Assembly: GCF_900111745.1 (NCBI RefSeq)
Contig: NZ_FOIJ01000015.1
Coordinates: 1 to 64,000, forward strand
DNA length: 64,000 nucleotides
Direction of reading: 5' to 3'
Source: Stigmatella erecta
Lineage (GTDB): Bacteria; Myxococcota; Myxococcia; Myxococcales; Myxococcaceae
Shown here: in pieces, positions 15,972 through 25,870 of the stretch
How the letters are laid out: every line of letters begins with the position of its first letter
Numbering within the stretch: the stretch's first letter is position 1
Notes under the pieces: model-generated
What the model saw: only the letters and a program-made list of their open reading frames with translations
Told to the model about the DNA's origin: nothing
The model's database searches: none
Program-made: the position numbers and the translations under genes

Positions 15972-17651
15972 ATGCTCTCTCCTCCCCGTCCCGCCCCTTC
16001 GCGCTCACGCCCCCCGCTGCCGATGCTGCTCGCCCTGCTGGCCCTGGGCCCCGCCTGTGGCGAGGCCCTTCCGGGAGAATCCTCCGAGGAGGCCCTCCGG
16101 CCCCGCCCTGGCATCGCCGCGCTCGCCAGCGCCAACCTGTACGACTCCTTCACCCGCGCCAACAGCACCACCACCCTCGGCAGCCTGGAGACGGGCAGCC
16201 AGGGCTGGAGCGTCACGCCCTCCACCGCGACGTGGGGCATCCTCTCCAACCGGGCGTATCTCGCCACGGATGACGGCACCTGGAACGACCACTACGCCAC
16301 CGTCCAGGGCACCGCCAACGGCCGCGTGCGCGTCACCCTCGCGGTGCTGGGCCAGTACTCGGGCCTCACCTTCCGCTTCATCGACCGGAGCAACTGCTGG
16401 AAGCTCGCCACGGACACCAGCGCGGGAAAGTACTTCCTGACGAAGTTCGTGGGCGGCACCCAGACCTTCCCGCTCCAGATTGCCCAGGCCCCCGCCGCCG
16501 GAGACGTGCTGGAAGTGCGCCTCTCCGGCACCCGCATCGACGTGTTCATCAACGGCGTGCTGAAGGGCGGCGTCGACGACGCGAGCCACCAGAGCGCCAC
16601 CCGCGTGGGCCTGCTCGGCAGCCAGGACAACCTCGCCCGGTATGACGAGTTCACCGTCTACACGGCCGGCACCCGCGACGCCACGCTCCAGCCCTTCGTG
16701 TCGAGCTCCGTGTGGAACCTGCCCATCGGCACCGGCGCCACGTACGCGGACACCACGGACCCCGCCACGAAGGACTTCATCGCCACCAGCATCAACGGCA
16801 TGACCCTCCACACCTGGGCCAACTGGGATGTCTACTCCCACCCCATCTCCCTCGCCGCGTCCAGCGACCCCTGGGCCACGGTGACGGACACCAATGACTC
16901 CTCGCGCAGCGGGGCCTACTTCCTGCCCGCCACCGCCCCCATCGCCAACGGCAGCGACAAGCACATGCACGTCATCAACCCGGCGCGCACGGTGATTGAT
17001 GAGGCCTGGTCCGTCACCCGGGTGTCCCCCACCGCGTACAAGGCAGGGCGCCACCACGCGATTGATCTCTTCGGCCACGGCATCGGGCCGCAGAACGGCG
17101 TGCGCGCGTATGGCGGCTCGGCGGTGGGCGGGCTCATCCGCGCCTGGGAGACCACGCCCACGCACCCGAAGTACACGGGCAAGATTCAGCACGCGCTCGC
17201 GGTCGCGGTCGACCGCGTGCAGCTCTACTACCAGTGCTGCGGCAAGAGCGGCTACGACGCGAACGGCTACGGCACCGCGAAGGGCTACGTCTGGCCCGCC
17301 ACCGAGCAGGACTGGGGCAGCGAGACCACCTACAAGGGCAACGTCCCCATGGGCGCCTACTTCGCCATTCCGCCCTCCGTGGACCTCGGCACGCTGGGCC
17401 TCACGGCGGAGGGCAAGATGGTCGCCCAGGCCCTCCAGGACTACGGGGCCTACGTCACGGACGCCACGGGCGCCACCGTCGCCTTCTATGTGGAGCCCAC
17501 CGCCCCGTCCTCGTTCGTGAGCAACCTGCGCCGCGATCTGCCGCTCATCCGCTCGAAGATGCGGCGGGTGACGAACAACAGCGCCGCCACGCCGAACGGC
17601 CCGGGCACCCGGCGCGTGCCCCTGCTGCCGGAGCTCGCCCCCGCGCCCTAA
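15972..17651 (+). CDS. secreted LamG-like protein of unknown function
   Basis: The 559-residue protein has a hydrophobic export signal (MLLALLALGPACGEA), possibly a lipoprotein signal with Cys near 29, although Pro at -2 is unusual. Residues about 55-235 look like a concanavalin/LamG beta-sandwich (YDSFTRANSTTTLGSLETGS, LGQYSGLTFRF, FINGVLKGGV). The following 320 residues form a domain with HHAIDLFGHGIGPQNGVRAYG, VQLYYQCCGKSG and MGAYFAIPPSVDLGTLGL. I have seen the second domain type in secreted actinobacterial proteins without a known activity, so no reaction is assigned. The stop TAA shares bases with the convergent synthetase-like gene (CTAA, 17648-17651). Confidence 0.75.
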   Translation: MLSPPRPAPSRSRPPLPMLLALLALGPACGEALPGESSEEALRPRPGIAALASANLYDSFTRANSTTTLGSLETGSQGWSVTPSTATWGILSNRAYLATDDGTWNDHYATVQGTANGRVRVTLAVLGQYSGLTFRFIDRSNCWKLATDTSAGKYFLTKFVGGTQTFPLQIAQAPAAGDVLEVRLSGTRIDVFINGVLKGGVDDASHQSATRVGLLGSQDNLARYDEFTVYTAGTRDATLQPFVSSSVWNLPIGTGATYADTTDPATKDFIATSINGMTLHTWANWDVYSHPISLAASSDPWATVTDTNDSSRSGAYFLPATAPIANGSDKHMHVINPARTVIDEAWSVTRVSPTAYKAGRHHAIDLFGHGIGPQNGVRAYGGSAVGGLIRAWETTPTHPKYTGKIQHALAVAVDRVQLYYQCCGKSGYDANGYGTAKGYVWPATEQDWGSETTYKGNVPMGAYFAIPPSVDLGTLGLTAEGKMVAQALQDYGAYVTDATGATVAFYVEPTAPSSFVSNLRRDLPLIRSKMRRVTNNSAATPNGPGTRRVPLLPELAPAP

Positions 17652-20044
17652 GCGGACGGGGAGGACTCCGGAGCCCCGGTGGGCTCCGGAAAGCCCGCGA
17701 GGAAGACGCTCTCCGCGCGCGGGCCGGGCAGCGCCTGCCACACCGCTTCCGCCGTGAAGCTCAGCACCGGGGCCAGCAGCCGCACCAGCGTGGACACCAC
17801 CTCGTACAGCACGGCCTGGGCGCCGTGCCGGACCGGGCCCTCCTGGGACAGGGGCTCCCGGAGGGCCTCGAAGGACGCGGCGGACAGGGTGTCCTCACAG
17901 AACGCCGCCACCGTCTCGATGACGAGGTGGAACGCGCCCTGCGCGTAGGCCTGGCGGATCTGCGTCACCCCTTCCGCCAGCCACTCGCGGATCCGCGCCT
18001 CCTGCGGCAACACGGCGCCGGGGGCCCCTCCGGGCTCGAAGCCCTCCAGGTGGCTCACGGCGCGGTGCAGCGCCTCGCGCACCTTCGCGGCGTCCTGCCG
18101 CAACCCTTCGAGGAGGCGCTCCGAGAGGGGCACTTCGGGGTGGTAGCTGTGGGTGGCAGCCCACAGCCGCAGGGGCTCCGCGCCGTAGACCTCGAGGGCG
18201 CGCTCCACCGGCAGCGTGCCGTCCGTGGCGCGGACGGCGCCGTGCGTGAAGCAGGCCCGTGAGGGCACCTCGCCCCGCGTCCCCACCCACACCAGCCAGG
18301 AGCGGCGGAACGGCTCGCCCCGGGAATCGCTTCGCGCCACGCAGAGATCCGCGGGCCCCCGCGGATGGCGGGCCAGCACCGCCGGCAGCATGCACGCCGC
18401 GTCGAAGCCCGCGTCCAGGAGCTCCGTCTCCCGCCGGAACGTGCTCCCGCCGCACCCCGCGCACCGGACGCCCGCGCCCAGGAAGGCCTCCACCGGCGTG
18501 CGGAACCAGACGTCCACGCCCTCCCTCTCCACGGCCGAGGCCACCCGCTCCATCACCTCGGGCGAGGCGATGGCCTCTCCGCACCCCTCGCAGAAGGCCA
18601 CGGGCAGGGGAACGCCCCAGCGCCGCTGCTGGCCGAGGCTCCAGTCCGTCTGCCCTTCCAGCCCGCGCCGCAGGCGCCCGAGCCCCTCCTCCGGCATCCA
18701 CTGCACCCGGCTCACCGCCTCCAGCGCCTGCTCGCGGAGCGCCGGGGGCCCCTCCGGCGCCCGGTCCATCGGAAGCACCCACTGGGGCAGCGCCACGAGG
18801 AAGGCCGGCTGGAGGCAGGAGCGGCACCGGGGCGCCGGGTGCTCCACCGTGTCCGTCCTCGCGTTGAGCAGCGCGCCCCGCGCCTCCAGCAGGTCCAGGA
18901 TGCGCGCGTCCGCCTCGAACACCCTCTGTCCCTGGAGCGCCGCGCCCACCGAGCCGTCGTAGCGCCCCTCCAAGCCCACGGGGCTGGGGCGCCCCTCGCC
19001 GTCCTCACCGGCCACGGGCGCGGTGGGCACCAGCCCCGTGCCCGCCGCGTCCGTCACGTGCGGGCTCAGCACCACGCGGCCCGGCCGCTCCAGCCAGGGG
19101 TGCTGATACGTGAGGTGCTGCAAGTCCTCGCCGCTCGCGTAGGCGAGGATGCGCCGGAAGTCCTCGAAGCCCACCGTCTCCACATCCCCGCCGCGCAGGT
19201 GCGCCGTCTTCTTCACCAGCTCGTCGCCCTTCACCTCGGCGAGCACCTTCGCCAGCAGCGGCCGGGCGGCGCAGATGACCCGCTCGCCGAGCTGGTAGAA
19301 GACGTACTCGAAGTCCGCGTGCGCCGAGAGCGTCTCGTTGACCGGCAGCGTCCACGGCGCGGCCGTCCAGCCGAGGAAGAAGACCTCCCGCCCCTCCAGC
19401 ATCGGCATCCGCGTGGCCAGCTCCGGCCCCACGCGGAAGGCCACATATAAGGAGGGGCTCTGGCGGGGCACTTCCTCCACCTCGTCCTCGGCCAGCACCG
19501 TCTGGCAGTGCGCGCAGCCGTACGCCCACCGGCGGCGCCGGGACAGCAGCCCCCGGCGCGTGAGCGTGGCCAGCTCCCGCATCACCTGGGCCGCGGCGGC
19601 CGGATCCATCGTCCGGCAGGAGGCCTCCCAGTCCGCGAACACCCCCATCCGCTGGTACGCCGCCGTCTGGAGGCGGAGGCCCTCCAGCGCCTGCGCGCGG
19701 CACCGCGCCTGGAAGTCCTCGCGGGACAGGGCCCTCGGGTCCACCCCTTCCGCCTGGAGCCGCTGCGCCACCGCCTGCTCGAGTGCCCGCCCGTGCGGGC
19801 TCCAGCCAGGCACCACGCCGCACGGGCGCCCGGAGAGGTTTTGGAACTTGCCGGCGATGTCGGTGAGAAGCCGGCCGAGCGCGGCGTCCCACGAGAGGGG
19901 GCCTGTCCCCTCCGAAGGCCCGTCCACCAGCACGAAGGGCTCGGCCCCGGCGTTCCGCTCCAGGAGCCGGGCCCCGATGCCGCGCCCGGCCCATTCACGG
20001 GCCATCCGCGCTTCGGTCTCCAGCGGGTTCGGGGAGTCGCTCAT
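17648..20044 (-). CDS. isoleucyl-tRNA synthetase paralogue lacking HIGH and KMSKS (probable pseudo-synthetase)
   Basis: Start ATG 20044 (MSDSPNPLETEARM) gives 798 residues. The fold of a class Ia synthetase is clear: FVLVDGPSEGTGPLSWDAAL (37-56) aligns with the FxLHDGPPYANGxIHIGHAL block, but HIGH reads SWDA (51-54). VPGWSPHG matches VPGWDxHG. CP1 editing-domain pieces survive in altered form (GWTAAPWTLPVN for WTTTPWTLPxN; GTGLVPTAPVAGED for GTGxVHTAPGHGxDD). DWSLGQQRRWGVPLP matches the DWCISRQRYWG block. THGAVRATDGTLPVERALEVYGAEPLRLW covers the region that should hold KMSKS, which is absent. An anticodon-binding-like helical domain is present. Both ATP-site signatures are gone, so aminoacylation is unlikely. 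The frame is intact and codon use is typical of the genome, so it is probably maintained. Role unknown: regulatory, tRNA-binding or editing are possibilities. Confidence 0.88.
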   Translation of the reverse strand: MSDSPNPLETEARMAREWAGRGIGARLLERNAGAEPFVLVDGPSEGTGPLSWDAALGRLLTDIAGKFQNLSGRPCGVVPGWSPHGRALEQAVAQRLQAEGVDPRALSREDFQARCRAQALEGLRLQTAAYQRMGVFADWEASCRTMDPAAAAQVMRELATLTRRGLLSRRRRWAYGCAHCQTVLAEDEVEEVPRQSPSLYVAFRVGPELATRMPMLEGREVFFLGWTAAPWTLPVNETLSAHADFEYVFYQLGERVICAARPLLAKVLAEVKGDELVKKTAHLRGGDVETVGFEDFRRILAYASGEDLQHLTYQHPWLERPGRVVLSPHVTDAAGTGLVPTAPVAGEDGEGRPSPVGLEGRYDGSVGAALQGQRVFEADARILDLLEARGALLNARTDTVEHPAPRCRSCLQPAFLVALPQWVLPMDRAPEGPPALREQALEAVSRVQWMPEEGLGRLRRGLEGQTDWSLGQQRRWGVPLPVAFCEGCGEAIASPEVMERVASAVEREGVDVWFRTPVEAFLGAGVRCAGCGGSTFRRETELLDAGFDAACMLPAVLARHPRGPADLCVARSDSRGEPFRRSWLVWVGTRGEVPSRACFTHGAVRATDGTLPVERALEVYGAEPLRLWAATHSYHPEVPLSERLLEGLRQDAAKVREALHRAVSHLEGFEPGGAPGAVLPQEARIREWLAEGVTQIRQAYAQGAFHLVIETVAAFCEDTLSAASFEALREPLSQEGPVRHGAQAVLYEVVSTLVRLLAPVLSFTAEAVWQALPGPRAESVFLAGFPEPTGAPESSPSA

Positions 20045-20086
20045 GGGCCCGGGGCCGTAACACGCCCCCCGGGAGCCCCGCAACGC

Positions 20087-21517
<1,431 letters not shown>

Positions 21518-21595
21518 CCGGAGCGGAGGATACCAAACAGCGCCGTCAGAGCTGCTCGGTCCCTCCCTTGCCCGTGCTAGGCTCCCGCGCCCTGC

Positions 21596-22615
21596 ATGCC
21601 CCCCTCCAAGGCGAAGAAGAAAAAGGTGCGAGCCCCGGCCCGCGCCGAGGCATCTCCCCGTGCCCCGGTGCCCGCGGCCCGCTCCCCGCGGCGCCCGGCG
21701 AAGAAGACGGTGGTGCTCCTGTCGCGCAAGCGCTCGCTGTACTCCACCGGCCGGCTGGTGGAGGCCATCAAGAAGCGGGGGCACCGGCCGCTGGTGCTCG
21801 ACACCCTGCGCTGCACCATGCTCCTGGCGAAGGACCAGCCGCGGATGATGTACCGGGGCGTGGAGATCCGCGGCGTGGACGTGGTGATTCCGCGCATCGG
21901 CGCCTCCATCACGGCCTACGGGCTGGCGGTGGTGACGCACTTCGAGATGATGCAGGTGCCGGTGGTAAACGAGGCCGGCGCCATCCTGCGCAGCCGCGAC
22001 AAGCTGCGCTGCCTGCAGCACCTGTCGCGCGCGGGGCTGGACATCCCCCGCACGGTGATGGCGCATGACCGCAGCAACGTGCGCAAGCTGGTGGAGGAGG
22101 TGGGCGGCATGCCCCTCATCATCAAGCTCATCCGGGGCACGCAAGGGGTGGGCGTGATGATCGCCCACACGCTCCAGGAGGTGCAGAGCATCGTGGACAC
22201 CTTCTGGGACCTGGGGCAGGAAATCGTCCTCCAGGAGTTCGTCGCCGAGAGCAAGGGCAAGGACGTGCGCGCCCTGGTGGTGGGCAACCGGGTGGTGGGG
22301 GCGATGCGGCGCCAGGCGAAGAAGGGCGAGTTCCGCTCCAACATCCACCGGGGAGGCGAGGGCCAGCCCATCGAGCTGCCCCCTGCCTACGTGGAGGCCG
22401 CCGTCACCGCGGCGCGCATCACCGGGCTGGGCATCGCCGGGGTGGACATGCTGGAGGGTTACGCGGGACCCCGGCTGATGGAGATCAACTCGAGCCCAGG
22501 CTTCGAGGGGCTGGAGTCCGCCACGGGCCAGGACATCGCCGGGGCGATGGTGGAGTACGCCCTGCAATTCGCGGAGACCAGGCAGGGGGGCGAGCGCGTC
22601 CGGCAGCCGCTGTGA
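21596..22615 (+). CDS. RimK-like ATP-grasp ligase
   Basis: The 339-residue protein has a Lys/Arg/Ala-rich N-terminal extension of about 35 residues. It is followed by the RimK-type fold: KTVVLLSRKRSLYSTGRLVEAI, VDVVIPRIGASITAYG, SRDKLRCLQHLSRAGLDIPRT, the ATP-grasp lysine in PLIIKLIRGTQGVGVMI, VLQEFVAESKGKDVRALVVG and the metal site RLMEINSSPGFEGLE. RimK-family enzymes attach glutamate (or other amino acids) to a protein or peptide C-terminus, and ribosomal S6 is the classical target. The substrate here is unknown. The basic extension may bind nucleic acid or ribosome. It is divergent from the FHA-sigma54 activator and precedes a DsbA/FrnE-type gene in the same direction. Confidence 0.9.
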   Translation: MPPSKAKKKKVRAPARAEASPRAPVPAARSPRRPAKKTVVLLSRKRSLYSTGRLVEAIKKRGHRPLVLDTLRCTMLLAKDQPRMMYRGVEIRGVDVVIPRIGASITAYGLAVVTHFEMMQVPVVNEAGAILRSRDKLRCLQHLSRAGLDIPRTVMAHDRSNVRKLVEEVGGMPLIIKLIRGTQGVGVMIAHTLQEVQSIVDTFWDLGQEIVLQEFVAESKGKDVRALVVGNRVVGAMRRQAKKGEFRSNIHRGGEGQPIELPPAYVEAAVTAARITGLGIAGVDMLEGYAGPRLMEINSSPGFEGLESATGQDIAGAMVEYALQFAETRQGGERVRQPL

Positions 22616-22734
22616 ACAGAGGTGCCGGGCATCCAAGCCCTCCACTTCGTGCGTCCTGCGGGAATGAGCGTCTGTGCCGCATGTCAGGAGGGGATTGGCA
22701 GTTGAAGGGCTCCCCTCTAATCTGGGCGCCCTTG

Positions 22735-23412
22735 ATGAAAACCCTGCTGCCCAAGACGCTGCAGATTACTGTGTACCAGGATGTGCTGTGCGCCTGGTGC
22801 TACATCGCCGACATGCGGTTGGAGACGCTGCGCCACGAGTTTGGCGACGCCGTCCGCTGGCGCGTGAGGCCCTACCCGCTGCGCGTCCAGGACACGCGCC
22901 CCACGGAGCGCGAGCTCCGAGGCCTGTCCGAGGAGGTGAAGCGCGCCAGCAACGAGCCGGAGCCCGTGGCGCGGCTGCTCACCACGGACCTGTGGCTGGG
23001 AGGAGACCCTCCCCGCTCCAGCCTGCCGGGACTGGCGGCGCTGGAGGCCGCGCGGCTCCAGGGGCCCCAGGCGCGCGCGTTCATGGCCAAGGCCATGCAG
23101 CGCGCGGCGCTGGAGCAGGGCGTGAACGTGTCGCGCACGGACGTGGTGTTCGAGCTGGCCAGCCGCGTGGGCCTGGCGATGAACGACTTCTCCGCGGCGT
23201 TCCACTCGGAGGAGACGCAAAAGCTCATCCTCGACGAGCACCGGCTGGCCGCCAGCCGCGGCGTGCGCGGCGTGCCCACCGTCATCATCGGCGGGCGGTG
23301 GATGATCTGCGGCCTGCGCGAGGTGGCCGAGTACCGCGAGCACATCCTCGCGTGCATGGGCAAGATCGCCACGCCCCGTCCGGGCAGCACGATCGAGCGG
23401 CTGGTGCACTGA
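22735..23412 (+). CDS. DsbA/FrnE-family thiol oxidoreductase
   Basis: A thioredoxin-fold protein with an inserted helical domain, about 225 residues from ATG 22735. The redox motif is QDVLCAWCYIADMRL (CxxC near residues 17-20). The helical insertion runs about 75-165, and the cis-proline loop is GVRGVPTVIIGGRW (about 185-198). FrnE-like proteins act as cytoplasmic isomerases/oxidoreductases, and the absence of a signal peptide agrees. An ATG at 22681 would add 18 residues with no obvious match. A strong hairpin (23430-23452) follows the stop and separates it from the convergent membrane-protein gene. Confidence 0.88.
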   Translation: MKTLLPKTLQITVYQDVLCAWCYIADMRLETLRHEFGDAVRWRVRPYPLRVQDTRPTERELRGLSEEVKRASNEPEPVARLLTTDLWLGGDPPRSSLPGLAALEAARLQGPQARAFMAKAMQRAALEQGVNVSRTDVVFELASRVGLAMNDFSAAFHSEETQKLILDEHRLAASRGVRGVPTVIIGGRWMICGLREVAEYREHILACMGKIATPRPGSTIERLVH

Positions 23413-23429
23413 AGGCCGCCGCGCGGCGA

Positions 23430-23452
23430 GGGCTCCCCTTGCCGGGGAGCCC
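23430..23452. terminator. hairpin between convergent genes, probable bidirectional terminator
   Basis: GGGCTCCCC (23430-23438) pairs perfectly with GGGGAGCCC (23444-23452) around a five-base loop, in the 49-bp gap between two convergent stops. There is no strong T-tract on either side, which is normal in this GC-rich sequence. Confidence 0.6.
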
Positions 23453-23461
23453 CTGGCGCGC

Positions 23462-24421
23462 TCAGCCCCGTGGGGCGTCCCCGGAGCGCAGGGACAGGTA
23501 GAGCGCCGCGAGCAGCAGGTAGCTCATCCCCAGCGCGGGGAAGAAGCCCACGCAGCACGCGAGCAGTCCCACGAGCAGCAGGACCATGTTCATGAGCCCG
23601 AAGCCCACGGCGGCCAGCCGCTGGCCGCGCATATAGGCGTAGCAGTTGCGCAGGGCCTGCATCGCCGAGGGGTGCTCCTCGTAGGCCAGCTCGGGCTGGA
23701 GCAGGTAGAGCGGCAGGGTGAAGTAGACCAGCACCGGCACGGACAGCGCGCCCACGCACACCGCGGCGACGAGGCGCGTCGAGTCCCAGGCCACCTCGTC
23801 GAAGGAAGACGGGAACGTGCCCAGGGGCACGGCGATGACGAACAGGATCCCCGCCAGGATGCCGAAGAGGACGAAGATTCCCACGAAGAGAATCAGCAGC
23901 GTGACGAAGTAGACGCCGAGCTTGTGGAACTGGCTGAACAGCCGGCCGATGTCCGCGCGCTGCCCGTGGAGCACATCGAGCAGCATGCGCATGAGGCCCA
24001 GCCCCAGCAGACCCTGCACCACGTTCTGCACCAGGAAGGAGAGCACGGTCAGGCCCACCGTGAGCACCATGCTGTCCAGCGCCTGGCCCATCATCGGCAG
24101 CACGTTGCCCACGAGCTGCGCGATGAGGGTGCAGCCCAGCACCACGAGCACCGAGACGGAGATCATCACCCACTCGCGCTTGAAGATCTCGAAGCAGTAG
24201 TCCCACAGCCCGCTGAGGCTCCAGGTGTCGCGGGTGAAGGGGAACTCCCGGCCGCCCGTGCGCGCCCGGCAGGTGGGGCAGCTCGACTGGCGGCCGCCCT
24301 CCATGCACGTGGCGCACATGAAGTTGCCGCACCGCGTGCAGGTGCCCTGGGCCGGCGCCTCCGGATGCAGGGCGCAATGCGCGCCTGTCTGGTGACCCCC
24401 ACCCCAATCCATCTCCGGCAT
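23462..24421 (-). CDS. B-box-type zinc-finger integral membrane protein
   Basis: The 319-residue protein starts with a short cytoplasmic zinc-binding region (about 15-55) with HCALHPEAPAQGTC, CGNFMCATCMEG and CPTCRA; this Cys/His spacing is the B-box/double-zinc pattern found on bacterial membrane proteins. About six membrane helices follow (for example VSVLVVLGCTLIAQLVGNVL and LVAAVCVGALSVPVLVYF), with YEEHPSAMQALRNCYAYMRG between helices. This resembles DUF975/GlpM-like glycerophosphoryl-type membrane regions. The molecular role is unknown; it might sense or stabilise membrane components. Confidence 0.75.
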   Translation of the reverse strand: MPEMDWGGGHQTGAHCALHPEAPAQGTCTRCGNFMCATCMEGGRQSSCPTCRARTGGREFPFTRDTWSLSGLWDYCFEIFKREWVMISVSVLVVLGCTLIAQLVGNVLPMMGQALDSMVLTVGLTVLSFLVQNVVQGLLGLGLMRMLLDVLHGQRADIGRLFSQFHKLGVYFVTLLILFVGIFVLFGILAGILFVIAVPLGTFPSSFDEVAWDSTRLVAAVCVGALSVPVLVYFTLPLYLLQPELAYEEHPSAMQALRNCYAYMRGQRLAAVGFGLMNMVLLLVGLLACCVGFFPALGMSYLLLAALYLSLRSGDAPRG

Positions 24422-24624
24422 CGGCTCTCCCTCGCGGCCGGAAAGGGACCGTCCCCCCGGTAGCCCGCGCGCAAGTCCCCTATATCCCAGGGGTTGGCGG
24501 CCCCTCCAGGGGTTGGAGGCCCCGGGGCCAGGGCGGACTGAATTTCCGGCCCCCCCGTGCGTCTTTCCGGGTGCCGTCGTAAGACAGAAGCGGACCTTAG
24601 AGCCTGGTCCGGGAGACTCCTCAC

Positions 24625-25791
24625 ATGCGTCGCCTCCTTGCCCTCGTCGTCCCGTTGGCCCTGCTGGCAGGCACCGGCTGCGTCGTCACGCCCTACCACA
24701 GCCACCGGAGCGCCTACCGCGCCGTGAGCGTGGTGGAGTACCGGTACGGCGGCGTGCACCCCATCCCGCACGCGGGCGGCTGGTGCAACGAATCCGCCTA
24801 CCACGTGCACGATTACGAGCCGGAGCCCGAGTACTACGCCTACACGAACAACGTGTACACGTACCGGGGCCCCACGCTCGTGTGGTACCTGGATCTGCAC
24901 CCCATCCCGAGCGGTGGGTACTGCCACCTGAGCGGGCGGCACCACCACGACTACCACGCGCGGCAGTACGACGGCTGGTCCCACTCGTGGGACCGCAAGC
25001 GCGAAGTCTACGTGTACAACTCGCCCCGCGGCTCACACGGCGCCTCGCCCGCCCCGGGCTACCGGGCGCCAAGCCCCGTGCAGCATGCCCGCCCAACGCC
25101 TCCGCCGAGCAACGGCGACCGGTGGGGCCGCAACCCTCCGCCGGGCGGCGTGGGCCATGGCGGCTCGACGCCTCCGGGCGGCGGCTGGGGCACCCCGCGT
25201 CCTCCCTCGAACGGTGGCAACTACCCGCCCCCGTCCTCGCCTCCGCCCACGGGCGGCGGTAACGGCGGCGGCGGCTACGGCAACGGCGGTGGCAACAACG
25301 GCGGCGGCCATGGCCACGGCAACGGCGGCAACCACGGCGGCGGCTACGGCAACGGTGGCGGCAACAGCGGCGGCGGCAACGGCGGCGGCGGCTACGGCAA
25401 CGGTGGCGGCAACAGCGGCGGCGGCAACAGCGGCGGCGGCTACGGCGGCGGCGGTGGCAACAGCGGCGGCGGCAACAGCGGCGGTGGCTACGGCAACGGC
25501 GGCGGCAACAGCGGCGGCGGCAACAGCGGCGGCGGCAACAGCGGCGGTGGGTGGGGCCGTCCCGGCAGCGGCGGTGGTGGCAACGACAACGGGGGCTATC
25601 AGCGCCCCGGAAACAGCCAGGGCCGTGGCGGGGAAGGCCGAGGCAGCAGCAGCGGCGGCAGCTGGGGCAGTGGCGGCGGCAGCAGCGGGGGCAGCTCGCG
25701 CGGCAGCAGCTCCTCGCCTCCGCCAGGCCGTAGCTCCCAGGGCTCCGGCTCGGGCCGCGGCTCCTCCGGGGGCAGCAACGCCCGCTGGTAG
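24625..25791 (+). CDS. Gly/Asn/Ser-repeat lipoprotein
   Basis: The 388-residue lipoprotein has signal MRRLLALVVPLALLAGTGC (Cys19). Its first mature part (about 25-135) is rich in Tyr and His and contains two related blocks, GGVHPIPHAGGWCNESAYH and DLHPIPSGGYCHLSGRHHH, which suggest metal or disulfide chemistry. A Pro/Gly linker follows. Residues about 209-315 are almost pure Gly with Asn, Ser and Tyr, in units like GGGNSGGGYGNGGG. The tail is Ser/Gly/Arg rich. It is likely surface exposed and structurally flexible, perhaps an adhesive or matrix component, but that is inference. The 203-bp upstream gap contains two copies of CCAGGGGTTGG (24487-24497, 24506-24516). Confidence 0.78.
   Translation: MRRLLALVVPLALLAGTGCVVTPYHSHRSAYRAVSVVEYRYGGVHPIPHAGGWCNESAYHVHDYEPEPEYYAYTNNVYTYRGPTLVWYLDLHPIPSGGYCHLSGRHHHDYHARQYDGWSHSWDRKREVYVYNSPRGSHGASPAPGYRAPSPVQHARPTPPPSNGDRWGRNPPPGGVGHGGSTPPGGGWGTPRPPSNGGNYPPPSSPPPTGGGNGGGGYGNGGGNNGGGHGHGNGGNHGGGYGNGGGNSGGGNGGGGYGNGGGNSGGGNSGGGYGGGGGNSGGGNSGGGYGNGGGNSGGGNSGGGNSGGGWGRPGSGGGGNDNGGYQRPGNSQGRGGEGRGSSSGGSWGSGGGSSGGSSRGSSSSPPPGRSSQGSGSGRGSSGGSNARW
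25252..25555. repeat. tandem GGC-rich coding repeats (GGN/GGS units)
   Basis: Imperfect units of 9, 12 and 15 bp such as GGCGGCGGCAACAGC repeat about twenty times and encode the poly-Gly/Asn/Ser tract. They are frame-preserving, so expansion or contraction would change protein length without a frameshift. Confidence 0.85.
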
Positions 25792-25870
25792 CCCATTCGT
25801 CCGCCAGGGGACGATTGGCGCAGGGGTGGATTGCCACCCCTCCGCCCCGTGAAAATCTTGGCAAGCAGTC

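Noticed and set aside
25252-25555. GGC-rich repeats as a possible non-coding satellite
   Set aside because: They are in frame within a lipoprotein gene with a good signal peptide.
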